Assembly: GCA_045837725.1 (NCBI GenBank)
Contig: JBEWZL010000043.1
Location: forward strand, 124,001 to 188,000
Source of the DNA: Vermamoeba vermiformis
Taxonomy: Eukaryota; Tubulinea; Echinamoebida
Length of the DNA stretch: 64,000 bases
Direction: 5' to 3'
Both the position numbers and the translations under genes were made by a program. Below the pieces are notes generated by a model. That model was not told the origin of the DNA. It worked only from the letters and a program-made list of their open reading frames with translations, and ran no database searches. Below are positions 21,619-31,671 of this stretch, piece by piece (positions within the stretch are counted from its first letter, which is position 1; each line of letters begins with the position of its first letter).

Positions 21619-22938
21619 TTAGAGTGAATGAATAGGAGCGTCGAAATTGATCTCGGGACCAACAGGAACAATGCCAGTCGGATTGATAGACTTTTGCGAA
21701 CCATAATAACCGGACTTAATATGCTCCATATTTACAGTGCGCTTAATCTCAGGCATTTGATAGAGCTCGCGAGTGAAGCGCCAGAGATTGGGGTAGTCAA
21801 CTAATCTCTTTTTGTTCGTCTTGAAATGACCTAGAATACGAAAAAAATATTACTACATGAGTCAATAATATAATATAACATTACGATTAGGAAAAATAAG
21901 TGGCACTACAGTTCAAAGTTTCGTATCCAGATTCGGATCGAAATTCAATTTTAGTTAATCGCAAGTTTTCGTAAATTTAATTCAGCGTCAATATGTATAC
22001 GTACTATAATATACGGGATCGAAGCGAAGCAAAGTCGTCCACAAACGAACGTCAGCAAGGGTAAGTTTGTCACCGGTCAAGAATCTATTCTTGGACAAAA
22101 TGTCCTCAGCACGGTCCAATGACTCGAATAAAATATAATAACTCTTTTCATAGGCAGCTTGAGTAGTTGCAAATCTATTATTCAATCAGTTTTCTTGGAT
22201 TCAAATCCGGATTTGAATTTAAAATTCAAAGTCATCGCTTACCCGCACTTATAGACAGCGTTATTAATTCCATCGTAAATCCATGCATTCAATTCTTCGA
22301 TTTTTTGCTGCAATTCTTCAGGGTACAAATCTAATTCAGGGTGCTTGGCAAATTGATTGAATTCTTTGTTCAACATTACTATAATCTCTGCGGACTCATT
22401 ATTGACGATCTTTTTGGTCTATATATGTGGTTAATAATCAATGGCATATTAATAGACTGTTACGTACTTGTTTGTCGTATAAAACAGGAACAGTGTAACG
22501 GCCTTCGTAATTCGGATCTGATTGCTTGTACACCTCAGAAATGAAGTTAAAATTGTTGACGCGATCATTACTGGTTGTCAATTTGAAAGGCCTCGAGGAT
22601 GTGATTACGGTGGATGTGGTTGACCCTGGCTTGGGTCCTGAAGGCTGGAATAACGTACCCAAGGGCAAGCATAAGAGACGTACAAGTGGTATCTGTTAGC
22701 CTCAGCTTTAAATCCGCTACTTCCATCAGCAGTAACTTTGTTTCGGAAAGCAGAAGCTAAACAAAATGTTGAATTAATAAATATTTGAATTTATTGCAGC
22801 AGAGTAAAATCTTCGTGTCAAATCCGAGTAAAACGCGCAGGCAAGCAATTTATTCATATTCTTACCTTTGCGCACAAACTCTCCATCCTTATTGTTATGT
22901 TGGGTCACATCGACGCCTTGTTTATTGTCGGCAGACAT
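21619..22938 (-). CDS. ECM4: Glutathionyl-hydroquinone reductase (Xi-class GST, ECM4/YqjG) with an internal inverted segment
   Basis: From the ATG at 22938 the protein opens [29 protein letters not shown] follows; the Cys of CPW is the catalytic Cys of Xi-class GSTs. The later part, [63 protein letters not shown] and [12 protein letters not shown], is the standard family sequence. Between CPW and SDPNYEG the minus strand gives no family match. The expected piece ([16 protein letters not shown] and onward to LGPEGW) is encoded on the plus strand at about 22557-22657. The two flanks are also in different frames across this block. Either a small inversion has broken the gene or the assembly is wrong here. 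No GT-AG intron in the minus orientation restores the frame. The family reduces glutathionyl-hydroquinones using glutathione. If the inversion is real, this locus is a pseudogene. Confidence 0.8.
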
Positions 22939-23559
22939 ATTTTTCAATAAAGCAAACGCAGATTCGAGCTAGAACTTGTTTTGTTTGATTTTGTCGCGGT
23001 GAATGCTCGTGCAGCTTGTCTTAAAAACTATTTAAAATTGTTTTCAACATTTGGCAATATTTATGGGCGTAAAATAACCTTCCACAAGTTTCTGGAAGAT
23101 CTTTTTCACCTTTCCCGGTCTTCCCGGCGATTTCCGGAAGGTTATTGCGTAATTAATATATTACGGACACTTGCTCCGATAATTTAAAGCCTTTTTTGGA
23201 TTAGATCTACCCACAGTAATTTAATTAATTTCTTGCAGATTGTTAGAGCCCGCGACACGCATCTGACTCAAGCATGCAGGATTCAATTAAAATGCCATTA
23301 AAAGTACAATTCTACTTACTTGTATCGTGCAGTTGTGGTGTTTGATGCTTTGTTACTGATCATTCACAGTTTTTCTTGCCCGCCTTTTTCAACAACACAG
23401 ATGCAACAACTTTGTTTAATTTCACCCTGGTATAGATAAGATCTATTAATGCCACCCTTTTCGCGTGGCGAACCTAACGTCAAACCAAATTACTTCGATC
23501 GACAACCTGGCCAGATTTGATCCGAAACTCTTCGGTGTGAATCAAGTAAGAGTGAAAAA

Positions 23560-23637
23560 TTTTTTTTTTTTTTTTTTTTTTTTTGGGGGCCCAAAGGGGA
23601 AAAAATAAATAAAAAAAAAAATTTCGCGCGACAAAAA
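23560..23637. repeat. Homopolymer jumble: T25, G5C3A3G4 and A-rich runs
   Basis: A run of 25 T is followed by short runs of G, C, A and G, and then by A-rich sequence with an A-run of about 11. Nothing similar occurs elsewhere in the window. It may be a joined-read or scaffold artefact, or a real low-complexity tract. Confidence 0.8.
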
Positions 23638-23649
23638 AAAACAGGTCAA

Positions 23650-23733
23650 GGAGCGATCGTTGAATCTAGCAGATCAATAATATGATCTCATAGCGGAGAA
23701 TATTATAGAAAGCTTAAAGTCGCATTAGAATTG
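23650..23733 (+). pseudogene. Decayed fragment of the SGNH hydrolase 3' end
   Basis: The bases from GGAGCGATC to ATTAGAATTG align, with scattered substitutions and small indels, to 18642-18725 in the last exon of the SGNH hydrolase gene about 5 kb away. That exon encodes WSDHLHLTAAGYDLMAEIIYKKLK. The shared core includes ATGATCTCATAGCGGAGA against ACGATCTCATGGCGGAGA. No upstream part of the gene is present, so this is a fragment. Its left end lies about 13 bases right of the homopolymer jumble, which suggests that a duplication breakpoint and the low-complexity tract are connected. It is not an ancient copy of another family member, as far as can be seen. Confidence 0.65.
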
Positions 23734-24143
23734 TTTCTGAGTTGAGGATGTCTCGGAGAAACGGAGCCTGTTCAGCCCGTGCTTTAAGTGCGGTTATAGG
23801 GCATATAATAGCATGCAATACACGACACAGTACTATGGTAATCGAAATGCACTATCACGCGTGAGATCCATCGCTCAGTTCTCAATTGTTTCGAAATTTC
23901 AAGAAAGGTTTTAGATGTGTGCGGGAAAGTTGTTTGCTCCTTCCCAACTTGAATGCATAATCAAATAAAGAGACGTAAATTAAAGTCTATTGAATTTAAC
24001 AGAAAGTTCTAAAGCTGTTTCCTAAATTTGGATCTTCTTGTTTGCGCAACAGACACTTTGCAAAAGATTTTTTTTGTCAATAGAACAAATAATTCCGAGC
24101 GCAAGAACATACGAGGCAACAATATTATATTGGATGTGTCGCC

Positions 24144-26765
24144 ATGGCTGATAGCAAATGTAAGTCGGTTTGATCGGGCACGTGGCGGGAATAACGGCAA
24201 ACGGATTTGCATTTGTAGCCTCCGTAAATTAATAACACCAATTTATTATATATTTCCTACGTGAATAAATAACAATGCCACTGATAATATCTTAAATTCT
24301 ATTTTTTGGGCTTAGTTTCCGTTTTTCGCCCCGACCCGATCAAGAAATTGCTTCAGTAAACATTTTAATACGTTTCTATTCTTTAATATATCACGTTTAA
24401 TTATATACCGCTATCATTGCTCCATGCAATCGAAAGCAGATCGGATCTTAAGAGTTCTATTGCAGATCTCTTGTTTTTTTGCGTGGCAATCATTTGATAT
24501 TCAATAGCGTGTAACGAATAGATGTTAATATGATCTTATTATACAGCTTCATCGCTCACGCACTTACTGGCCGGATCTTCCGCCTCACTTTTTACAACGG
24601 TCCTGTTTCAGCCTTTAGATGTCGTCAAAACGAAAAAACAGCAGCTGTTGTTTAATAACGCCATGCCTAGCGTTGCAAATACTAAGTACACGTAAGTATC
24701 TTTCGCTAAACAATTAATTTCTCCCGATCTGCAACTATTAAAGTCTGATATTTGGAGTTATATTTAGTACTCAATTAATTATCGGATATTTCCCTCGATG
24801 ATGATACTAATTATGGTAAAATATATAGGACTATGATAGGCACGATGAAAACAGTTGTTAAAGAAGAAGGAACCAAAGGTAAGTTTTCATCATCGCGATC
24901 CGTCGAAAAAAACAAATCTTTTTAGCGCTCTAATAGCTTTAAATTGCATGAAACTCGCTAGAGTATCATTACGAAAATACCCTATATTCATGATAGGGCT
25001 TTTCAAGCTCATTAGGCAAATACAATTTTATCTTTAAATTGGATCTTTTGCTGTCACAACATTGCCCTTATTATTCTTTACTATTATGAGACAAAGGTAG
25101 AGTTACTAATAGCACTTATTATTTTAGGTCTCTGGAAAGGTACCGCGCCGTCAATTTATCGAACAGTTCCTGGCGTTGGACTTTACTTCACATTGCTCAA
25201 CAACGTGCAAGCTTTGGTAAGTACTTCCTTAATCAAAAGTTACTATAGTAATGCGTATATATATATATTATAATAACAATCCGGATAAACCATCGTTGCA
25301 TGATTATTTTTAACGCTGAATCTGCATCCGATCTAGTTTTCTATTTCTTGTTCGCCAATAACGCTATAACATGAAGAATGCGTAGAAGCATATACTTAAC
25401 GTCGTTATTAAACTTAATATGAAGATTTGAAACGTTTTAACTGATCGCTTTTTTGACCATAGACGCGAAGGACACTTGGCGCCAAAGCAGACCACTCGTT
25501 AGTGGCGCTATTCTGCGGTTCTTCAGCGCGATGTTTGGCAACTATGACGTTGATGCCCTTCACGGTCGTCAAGACTCGTTTTGAAGCGAGTGGCACCAAC
25601 CAAATCTATCGCGGAACTTTTGACGCGCTGAAAACTATTGCTAGTCAAGAAGGAGCGAGAGGTATGTAATCGATTAGACTATAGATATTATTTAGAGCAA
25701 AGATTATGCTTGGCTCAAAGTAAGAAGAAAATTCGAGCGGATCCAACGAATATTTTTTAAGAAAAACGCCTTGAAATTGCGCTAAAAATAATTTTTTAAT
25801 GATTCTATTCATTGCCGTTGAATTTGATATGGTATTTATATTAAATGAACCTTGTTTATTTTCCCACAATATTTCTTTGCTGGATGGACCCGCTCAGTTT
25901 TAGAGTTTAATCTTGCTTTTGCTTGATTTAAAGATTGATAATTTTTTATTACGGTCATCTTGCCTCCCATTTAGGATTTCACCTGAATATACAATGGGAA
26001 CTTATATGACCAATAACTTTTTTTTTGTTGGATCGAGATTGACGATCGGCAAACTTTTCACGATCGAAATTTGTACTAATAGTATGACTAGGCTTATACA
26101 GTGGTTGGATAGCAACGATTGCACGAGACGCACCGTTCTCGGGCTTGTATTTTATGTTTTATTCAAAGTTCCGAGAGAACATGCAAAGTAAGATCTGAAA
26201 CAGACTTGAAACACATTGTACTAACTTATATAATATAGACGTGTCTGTCAATAACAAGAAGATGCCGCAGACAGCGATCAATCTCAGCTCTGGCCTCACT
26301 GCTGGTGCTATTGCGACTCTCGTAACGCATCCGCCAGATGTGATCAAAACTCGCTTGCAAATCCAAGTTTTTGGCTCCGAGAACTCTAATTACTATTATA
26401 AGAACACGTGGGACGCTATGATCAAGATATATAAGGTACACGATCTATTCTAACAATTCAGATCGAGCTCAAAATACCTCGCTTGATCCATGACTGATTA
26501 TTTTGCTTTATTACAACATTACTAACATCCTTTTATTATAGACAGAGGGTATCAATGCATTTTTCAAGGGAGCAGTGCCTCGTGTCTTACGACGTTCATT
26601 AATGTCTGGTTTCACTTGGTATGTTTTAGATCTTCGTTCAGTGATGCTTTGTTCAGTGAAAACTAACGAGATTACTATATTAGGACATTTTACGAAGAAA
26701 TCAAGCGTCACGTGAACACATTTGTTGCGCCGACCGTGAAAACAGTGAAGAATTACAACATGTGA
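24144..26765 (+). CDS. SLC25A38: Mitochondrial carrier, SLC25A38/Hem25-type (glycine import)
   Basis: Nine exons join in phase to 316 residues: 24144-24159, 24547-24691, 24829-24878, 25128-25216, 25463-25661, 26092-26187, 26239-26435, 26542-26618, 26684-26765. Three carrier repeats are visible with P-x-D/x-V-x-K motifs: LLFQ/FQPLDVVKTKKQ, MPFTVVKTRFEAS and HPPDVIKTRLQIQ. Conserved SLC25A38 features are YRTVPGVGLYF, GLYSGWIATIARDAPFSG and RVLRRSLMSGFTW. The family imports glycine into mitochondria for heme synthesis; yeast Hem25 also supports isopentenyl pyrophosphate import. The protein is of standard carrier length with no targeting peptide, as usual. The first exon is only 16 nt and the first and fifth introns are long (about 390 and 430 nt) for this genome. 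Confidence 0.9.
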
Positions 26766-27271
26766 CGAGATAGACGACAATAACACAGCGTCAGTTTTGA
26801 ATTGTTACTATTATTAGTATAGACAAGGTACATACTATTAATAGCAATAATATGAGATGACAGGCTAGTTCATTGCGCGATGATGTAACTGGCTAATGTA
26901 AATTATGTACATATAAACACTTAACCCTTTTCGTTCGACATTTGCGTGAGCATTGTTTTACTACGCACAAGTCCTATTCGTATTATTTGTATTATCTATA
27001 TGTTAGAAGGTAGTTATGCATATCTTAAGTGACTAGATCCTGTAGCAATCGTTGCACCGTCCCGGAACTTTCGTGGATGTCGTTGCTTTTTTTCATTATC
27101 TCTGCAAGCCGTTACATTATTCGTTTTGTAACTTACTTTTTCTATTGAATACTATTTATATTTTATGCTTTTTAAATGAGTGAGAATGTGGATTTTTTGA
27201 CGGCGTGAATGTGACTTTGTTTTAGTTTTTGATGACAGGGAGGGACCACACCGCTCTCCAGCAATAATCAC
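26766..27271. other. Intergenic region
   Basis: About 500 AT-rich bases lie between two plus-strand genes. They probably hold the 3' UTR of the carrier and the promoter of the CX9C gene. No other element was recognised. Confidence 0.4.
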
Positions 27272-27840
27272 ATGGCCGATCCACAAGAGGCTGTTTGGAA
27301 AGCTTGCAGCTCCGAATCGCAAGAACTATTAGAGTGCAAGAAGGGTGCTGCTAGAGGTACATCTAGATCTTACCAACAACATCGATAAAATTGAATTAAA
27401 ATAATTATTAAAATATACGAGCGTATATTAACGCATGTTATATTTGAAATAACGATTTATTTGGCCGTAATAATTTTTTAACTAATTATTTATTTTTTCC
27501 AGTCGGTAAAACTGTATATACGTGCTATCCACAAGCATCAAAACTTGCCAACTGTGCCGCAGAATATTTTTGTAATTTTGAATACACGCAAATCATGACA
27601 GTATGCAACAAACAGGTACGATCTACTTTATGAACTCATTTTCGATTGTATGATTTTTATCATTTGCATCTTTTCTCTTTAAAAATTGCGATATTTAAGT
27701 AGTAATATTATTTGATTTTTGTTGCAATATTTTTTGACAAGTGGATTTGGATGTAGAACGGCAGTTTTGACGAAGAGAAATGTAGCGTCGCACAACGACA
27801 ACTTAAAAACTGCTTTAAGCTATATGGTCTGCCTATGTAA
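27272..27840 (+). CDS. Small CX9C-repeat protein (mitochondrial intermembrane-space type)
   Basis: Three exons (27272-27356, 27503-27615, 27757-27840) give 93 residues. Three CX9C motifs can be counted: C-SSESQELLE-C near residue 12, C-YPQASKLAN-C after it, and C-SVAQRQLKN-C near the C-terminus. A C-x10-C spacing (CNFEYTQIMTVC) lies between them. Twin CX9C (CHCH) proteins are imported by the Mia40 pathway and folded by disulfide formation in the mitochondrial intermembrane space; many are respiratory chain assembly factors. I cannot name the orthologue. No signal peptide or TM helix is present, which fits the class. The start ATG is the first in frame and gives a normal acidic N-terminus. Confidence 0.7.
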
Positions 27841-28031
27841 CAGGCCAATAATATTCAATACTCGCTCTGTTTCGTAGATTCGGTCCAGAGATCTACCGAA
27901 ACAACTTAGCGAGACTCAAATACATGTAAATACGCCATAAATACAATAATTACATCAAAATATTTACTAAGATATCAACTATACAATATTACAACAACAA
28001 CAAAGCCGAGATCAGATCCTCGACTCGAGCT

Positions 28032-28882
28032 TCACTTTTTAGCTCTATTAAAGCCACCGAAGCCCGTTGGCGCAGAATTTCCGCTAGATTTCAAGGCCAC
28101 GTGACTACTCGCCGTGCTTGTAGTGCCTGCACGAGGACTTCCTTGGGAAGCAACGATCGCGCTTTGAAGATTCATTGGCATACCTTTGCGAGGACTAGTG
28201 GGCGGAGGAGAAGCGACTGGTGAATCTTGATTTTGGCCTGGCTTCTTAATCACTGGTGGTGGTGGTCCTCCTAAATGCAAATAGGCCAAGGTCAGTCGGA
28301 TTCAATTTCAGAAAAATTATGATCTCGGTCTTACCGTTACCAAGAATGCTAACTGCGCTACCATGAACTTTCTTGGCATAATTACTATGATTTTTAAGCG
28401 TTAATCGATGGAATTATTCAAGTTTAAAAGATTTTGATTTGGATGTACCTTTCTAACTCGAAAATCTGTTGCTTAGTCTCGTCATCGACGAAGTTCTTTT
28501 CATAACATGCGTTGCAATACACGTCACTACCACGATCGCTCCAATTTCCGTTGCTCAAAGTCTTCTTGCAAGTTTTGCACTAGATCCAAGAGTGAGTAAC
28601 TTTTTTAAATACTTGAAACTGCTAGATTTTTACCTTCAAGCATGTCTTATGGAAATTTTTACCTGTGCGAAGAATAATAAGTCAATTTAATTGAAAATCT
28701 TGCGGTTAAAAAAATCTTTCGTGGATCGTGAGAGAAAATCTTAAAATTACATCGCTTAATAATAAGTCGCCAATTCTACATATTTACTAAAATAATACTT
28801 CAATTAATTTCTGCTTACCTACGGCCTTAACGAGCTCCATGGCGTAAACTGACTTGGAACACACTGCGCATTTTGTACTCAT
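28032..28882 (-). CDS. LIM-domain protein with a Pro-rich tail
   Basis: The N-terminus MSTKCAVCSKSVYAME opens a LIM domain, which continues with KNFHKTCLKCKTCKK and SDVYCNACYEKNF. The Cys/His spacing matches the two zinc-finger units of one LIM domain. A middle stretch, FELEHYAKKVHGSAVSILGN, links to a Pro-rich tail (GGPPPPVIKKPG, SPPPTSPRKGM) that ends in GFNRAKK. Single-LIM proteins with a Pro-rich tail in amoebae are cytoskeletal (actin-binding or Rac-linked); the poly-Pro could bind SH3 or profilin. The gene has about four exons. It is divergent from the TPR gene. The name of the orthologue is uncertain. Confidence 0.85.
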
Positions 28883-29221
28883 TTTCAATTGCACTGGAAT
28901 TACAAGATCGAGCAAAATATGGTTAAATATTAGTAGACTTGATGTGCACTATTATAAGATCAAATCAAATTATCTTTCATTTTGCAACGAAGATTTTTTG
29001 TGCGAGCACAAAACCTAACGGCCGTTTAAATTCCCTTCATGAAGGATTAAAGTTAGCTCTATCATTACTTCCGAGAGATACTCAACTACTAATTTCGTTT
29101 CGCGAGTGGCAATGTGAGTTTACTTGTGATTGGGACAGGTCTCGTCTTGTCTACGGAAAAAAATTAGAATACGGTACTACGTGCGATTCGTAACCTGTTT
29201 TAAATTAATTTATATTTAATA
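28883..29221. other. Divergent promoter region between LIM and TPR genes
   Basis: This gap of about 340 bases between opposite start codons has a few short frames without support. No TATA box or other element can be placed. Confidence 0.4.
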
Positions 29222-31609
29222 ATGAACGCAATAGTCAGAGGCTTTCGGTGTTTCGCAGCGGCGAGACGGCCATCTCCCGTAGTGACGTCCACGTCCGGAT
29301 TGCATCCGCCTGTCAGTTTTTTTCAACGACGATCAGCACCAACGAAATCGTTCGTTACAAATAATGCAAAAATTAGCAGTATTTTTGTGGCTCAGAAACG
29401 TACGTTGGAGATTGCTATAATTTATGACGGAGCGAATTTATTAATTGTTTATCAGGTTTCAAAGCCACAAACGCAATCCCCAATGAAAAATTTAGTAAGT
29501 AAATATCTATAGTAATTATTTTAGCTTAAAATCGTTTCAGGTAAAATGGATGTGATGGGCCGTCACTTTGAGGAGCGAGGACAATTCGACGAGGCACTTG
29601 CCGCCTATGATTTATCGCTCAAAGAGCAACCTAAGGCATTTACCCACGCCAGCAAAGGTATTTTACGAAGCTTCAATAGCGCTGTGAGGTCACTAACCTC
29701 GAAGTTTTTTTCTGAAGGTGTCATTTTGTCCATGTTGGGACGATTTCACGAGGGCGAAGAATGTTTCAGTGAAGCAATTAAAATAGAGCCTAATTGGGAC
29801 GAGCCTCATAAACTCCGCGCACTCGCTCTCGTGGAGCAGGTAAAAACTGAATCTGCTTCTGAGTAGTCAGCCGAATTGTTTTCCTCGCCTTTCTATTTAC
29901 ATACTCGCGAGCTTATATACAATACTAGCAATAACGTTTAAATTTATCAATAACGGAGGTACATCCAAAAAAACGGATGCAAGATCTCCGCTGATACATT
30001 GATTGGGATGCAACAAAATATCTATTTTTATATAATGAAGAAAATATCGCTTATTTGACATTATTTAGGGTCGCTTTGAAGATGCAGAACGCGATCTCAA
30101 AAAGTCAATCGAGTTGTCAGGCGAACACGACTACGTATCGCTCATCAAAGCAAAATTAGCGAGACTACGCGACAATAATATTATAGAAGCCAAGAGACTC
30201 GTTGAAGAAGTATTACGACAAAATGACAAATTTTATTTTGCCATCGTCGAGCTATCTATGATCTATCTGATGCAAAAGGACTATAACAATGCGATTAGTG
30301 TCATTTTGAATGCTGTTGCAGATCAGATTGAAATCAATGTTGCCTGGCTCAATCATTTGTCAAAAATTGTTGGTACGTCGTTGATTGGCAAAAAAAACTT
30401 AGTTTCAATTTCAAAATTATTTTATTCTAATATGGACAAATATCTTTCTTTGTTCGAATGCTGAAATTTCTACGAAAGACTGCGAATGATGAATGGATCT
30501 GAAAGAAAAAGATTAGTAATTTTTTTCATTATTAGGCTATGGCACTGAGGCACAACAAGCGATGAATGAGGAATGCATGAAAAAAAAACTCACTTACGCA
30601 TATTTATGGCAATCCATGATTTACGCCAAGGCTAATGAGTTTCAAATTGAACTTTTTTTTCAACGAAGCGATGCAGCTTATAAGGAGGAATACATGACCA
30701 GGTTTTACAAAGAATTAGGAAAAAAGGACTTAGACCACCACTTATAAAGCAATTAATCAGTATTTTAAGTACGTCGAACGATTATTAACGAAAAAAAAGG
30801 ATATTAATTTCCTTTTTCTTGTAGGTACGATTTTGAAGGCGCCATTAAAGCTACGGAAGCAGCACTTGGAGAGCCAAATACGACAGAATATTACAAGAAA
30901 TTAATGTTCATTGCTGAATGCTACGAACGGCTGGTACGAATACGGATGACTGGTATTAACAAAACTTGACATTTTTCGCTAGCGAAATTTCCAAGCTGCC
31001 GATGAAATACTGAATAAAGCGCTGTCAATAGTCGAAATGAAAGAGCCATCAAGACCACTCGTAGACACAATCTTAGGTCACAAAGTGATTGTGCTGGCCA
31101 ATCTCGGAAACATCTCCGATGCTCGCCGGATTGTTGAAGTGCACCACAACACCACTGAACGGAATTACTTTTATTATGAAGTGCTTGGCCATTATTTCTT
31201 CCATAACGGTAAATAACGGATCTGCCAAAGTGTCAAAGTGTCATAATGTCAACTAATGACACTTTTGACACGCAGCACAAATACTGATATTTCATCACTA
31301 GGTGAATTTGATAAGGCACTCGAATGCTTTAACACATCGCTCAACAAGTGCGTTATTATTCTGCGGTACCCTATTCTGTTATCTAAAGCAAAAGTGTTGC
31401 TGGCCAAGCAAGATCTAATCGAAGCGTCAAAGACACTGCAACTCGTTCTCAATCTTCATCCGACAGAACCAGAAGCACTAAAATTGCTCGCTAAGACATA
31501 CATTGACCTCGGCCAAGCACCACTAGCATTACCGCTGATTAATAAGCTGTTAGAATTGCAGCCAAATGACGCAGAAATTTTGAAACTAAAATACGAAGCA
31601 CAAAAGTAA
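29222..31609 (+). CDS. TPR-repeat protein, likely mitochondrial
   Basis: The N-terminus is rich in Arg and Ala and lacks acids (MNAIVRGFRCFAAARRPSP), typical of a mitochondrial targeting peptide. Many TPR-like helical pairs follow, for example FEERGQFDEALAAYDLSLKE, LGRFHEGEECFSEAIKIEP and LGEFDKALECFNTSLNK-like units, and ALKLLAKTYIDLGQAPLAL near the end. The gene has about ten exons. TPR arrays bind partner proteins; here a mitochondrial assembly, import or translation role is inference. The centre (around 30470-30800) has frames that need more careful splicing than I could do by eye. One intron at about 31210-31275 contains a strong hairpin. Confidence 0.7.
31230..31271. repeat. Intronic hairpin (imperfect inverted repeat)
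   Basis: The arms 31230-31244 (GTGTCAAAGTGTCAT) and 31256-31271 (ATGACACTTTTGACAC) are complementary apart from one unpaired base. The loop is about 11 bases. The structure sits just before the 3' splice site region of a TPR-gene intron. Confidence 0.75.
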
Positions 31610-31671
31610 AATTTTGTTTTTATTGCTTGAAATGCTACATTCGTCTAATATTATTGTTCACGTTAGCGTGA

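Larger units (their letters stand above)
22939..24143. other. Gene-poor region
   Basis: About 1.2 kb lies between the divergent glutathionyl-hydroquinone reductase and carrier genes. It contains a homopolymer jumble (23560-23637), a decayed copy of the SGNH hydrolase 3' end (23650-23733), and short frames with no recognisable domain. Otherwise I see nothing. Confidence 0.5.

Noticed and set aside
22258-22560. Minus-strand splice within the inverted block using the GTACGT after CPW as donor
   Set aside because: No AG downstream gives the phase needed to rejoin the family sequence, so an intron does not explain the inverted segment.
25870-25905. Possible extra carrier exon reading FAGWTRSVL
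   Set aside because: It has no usable acceptor and is not in phase. The acceptor at 26091 gives GLYSGWIATIARDAPFSG, which fits the carrier family exactly, so this is coincidence.
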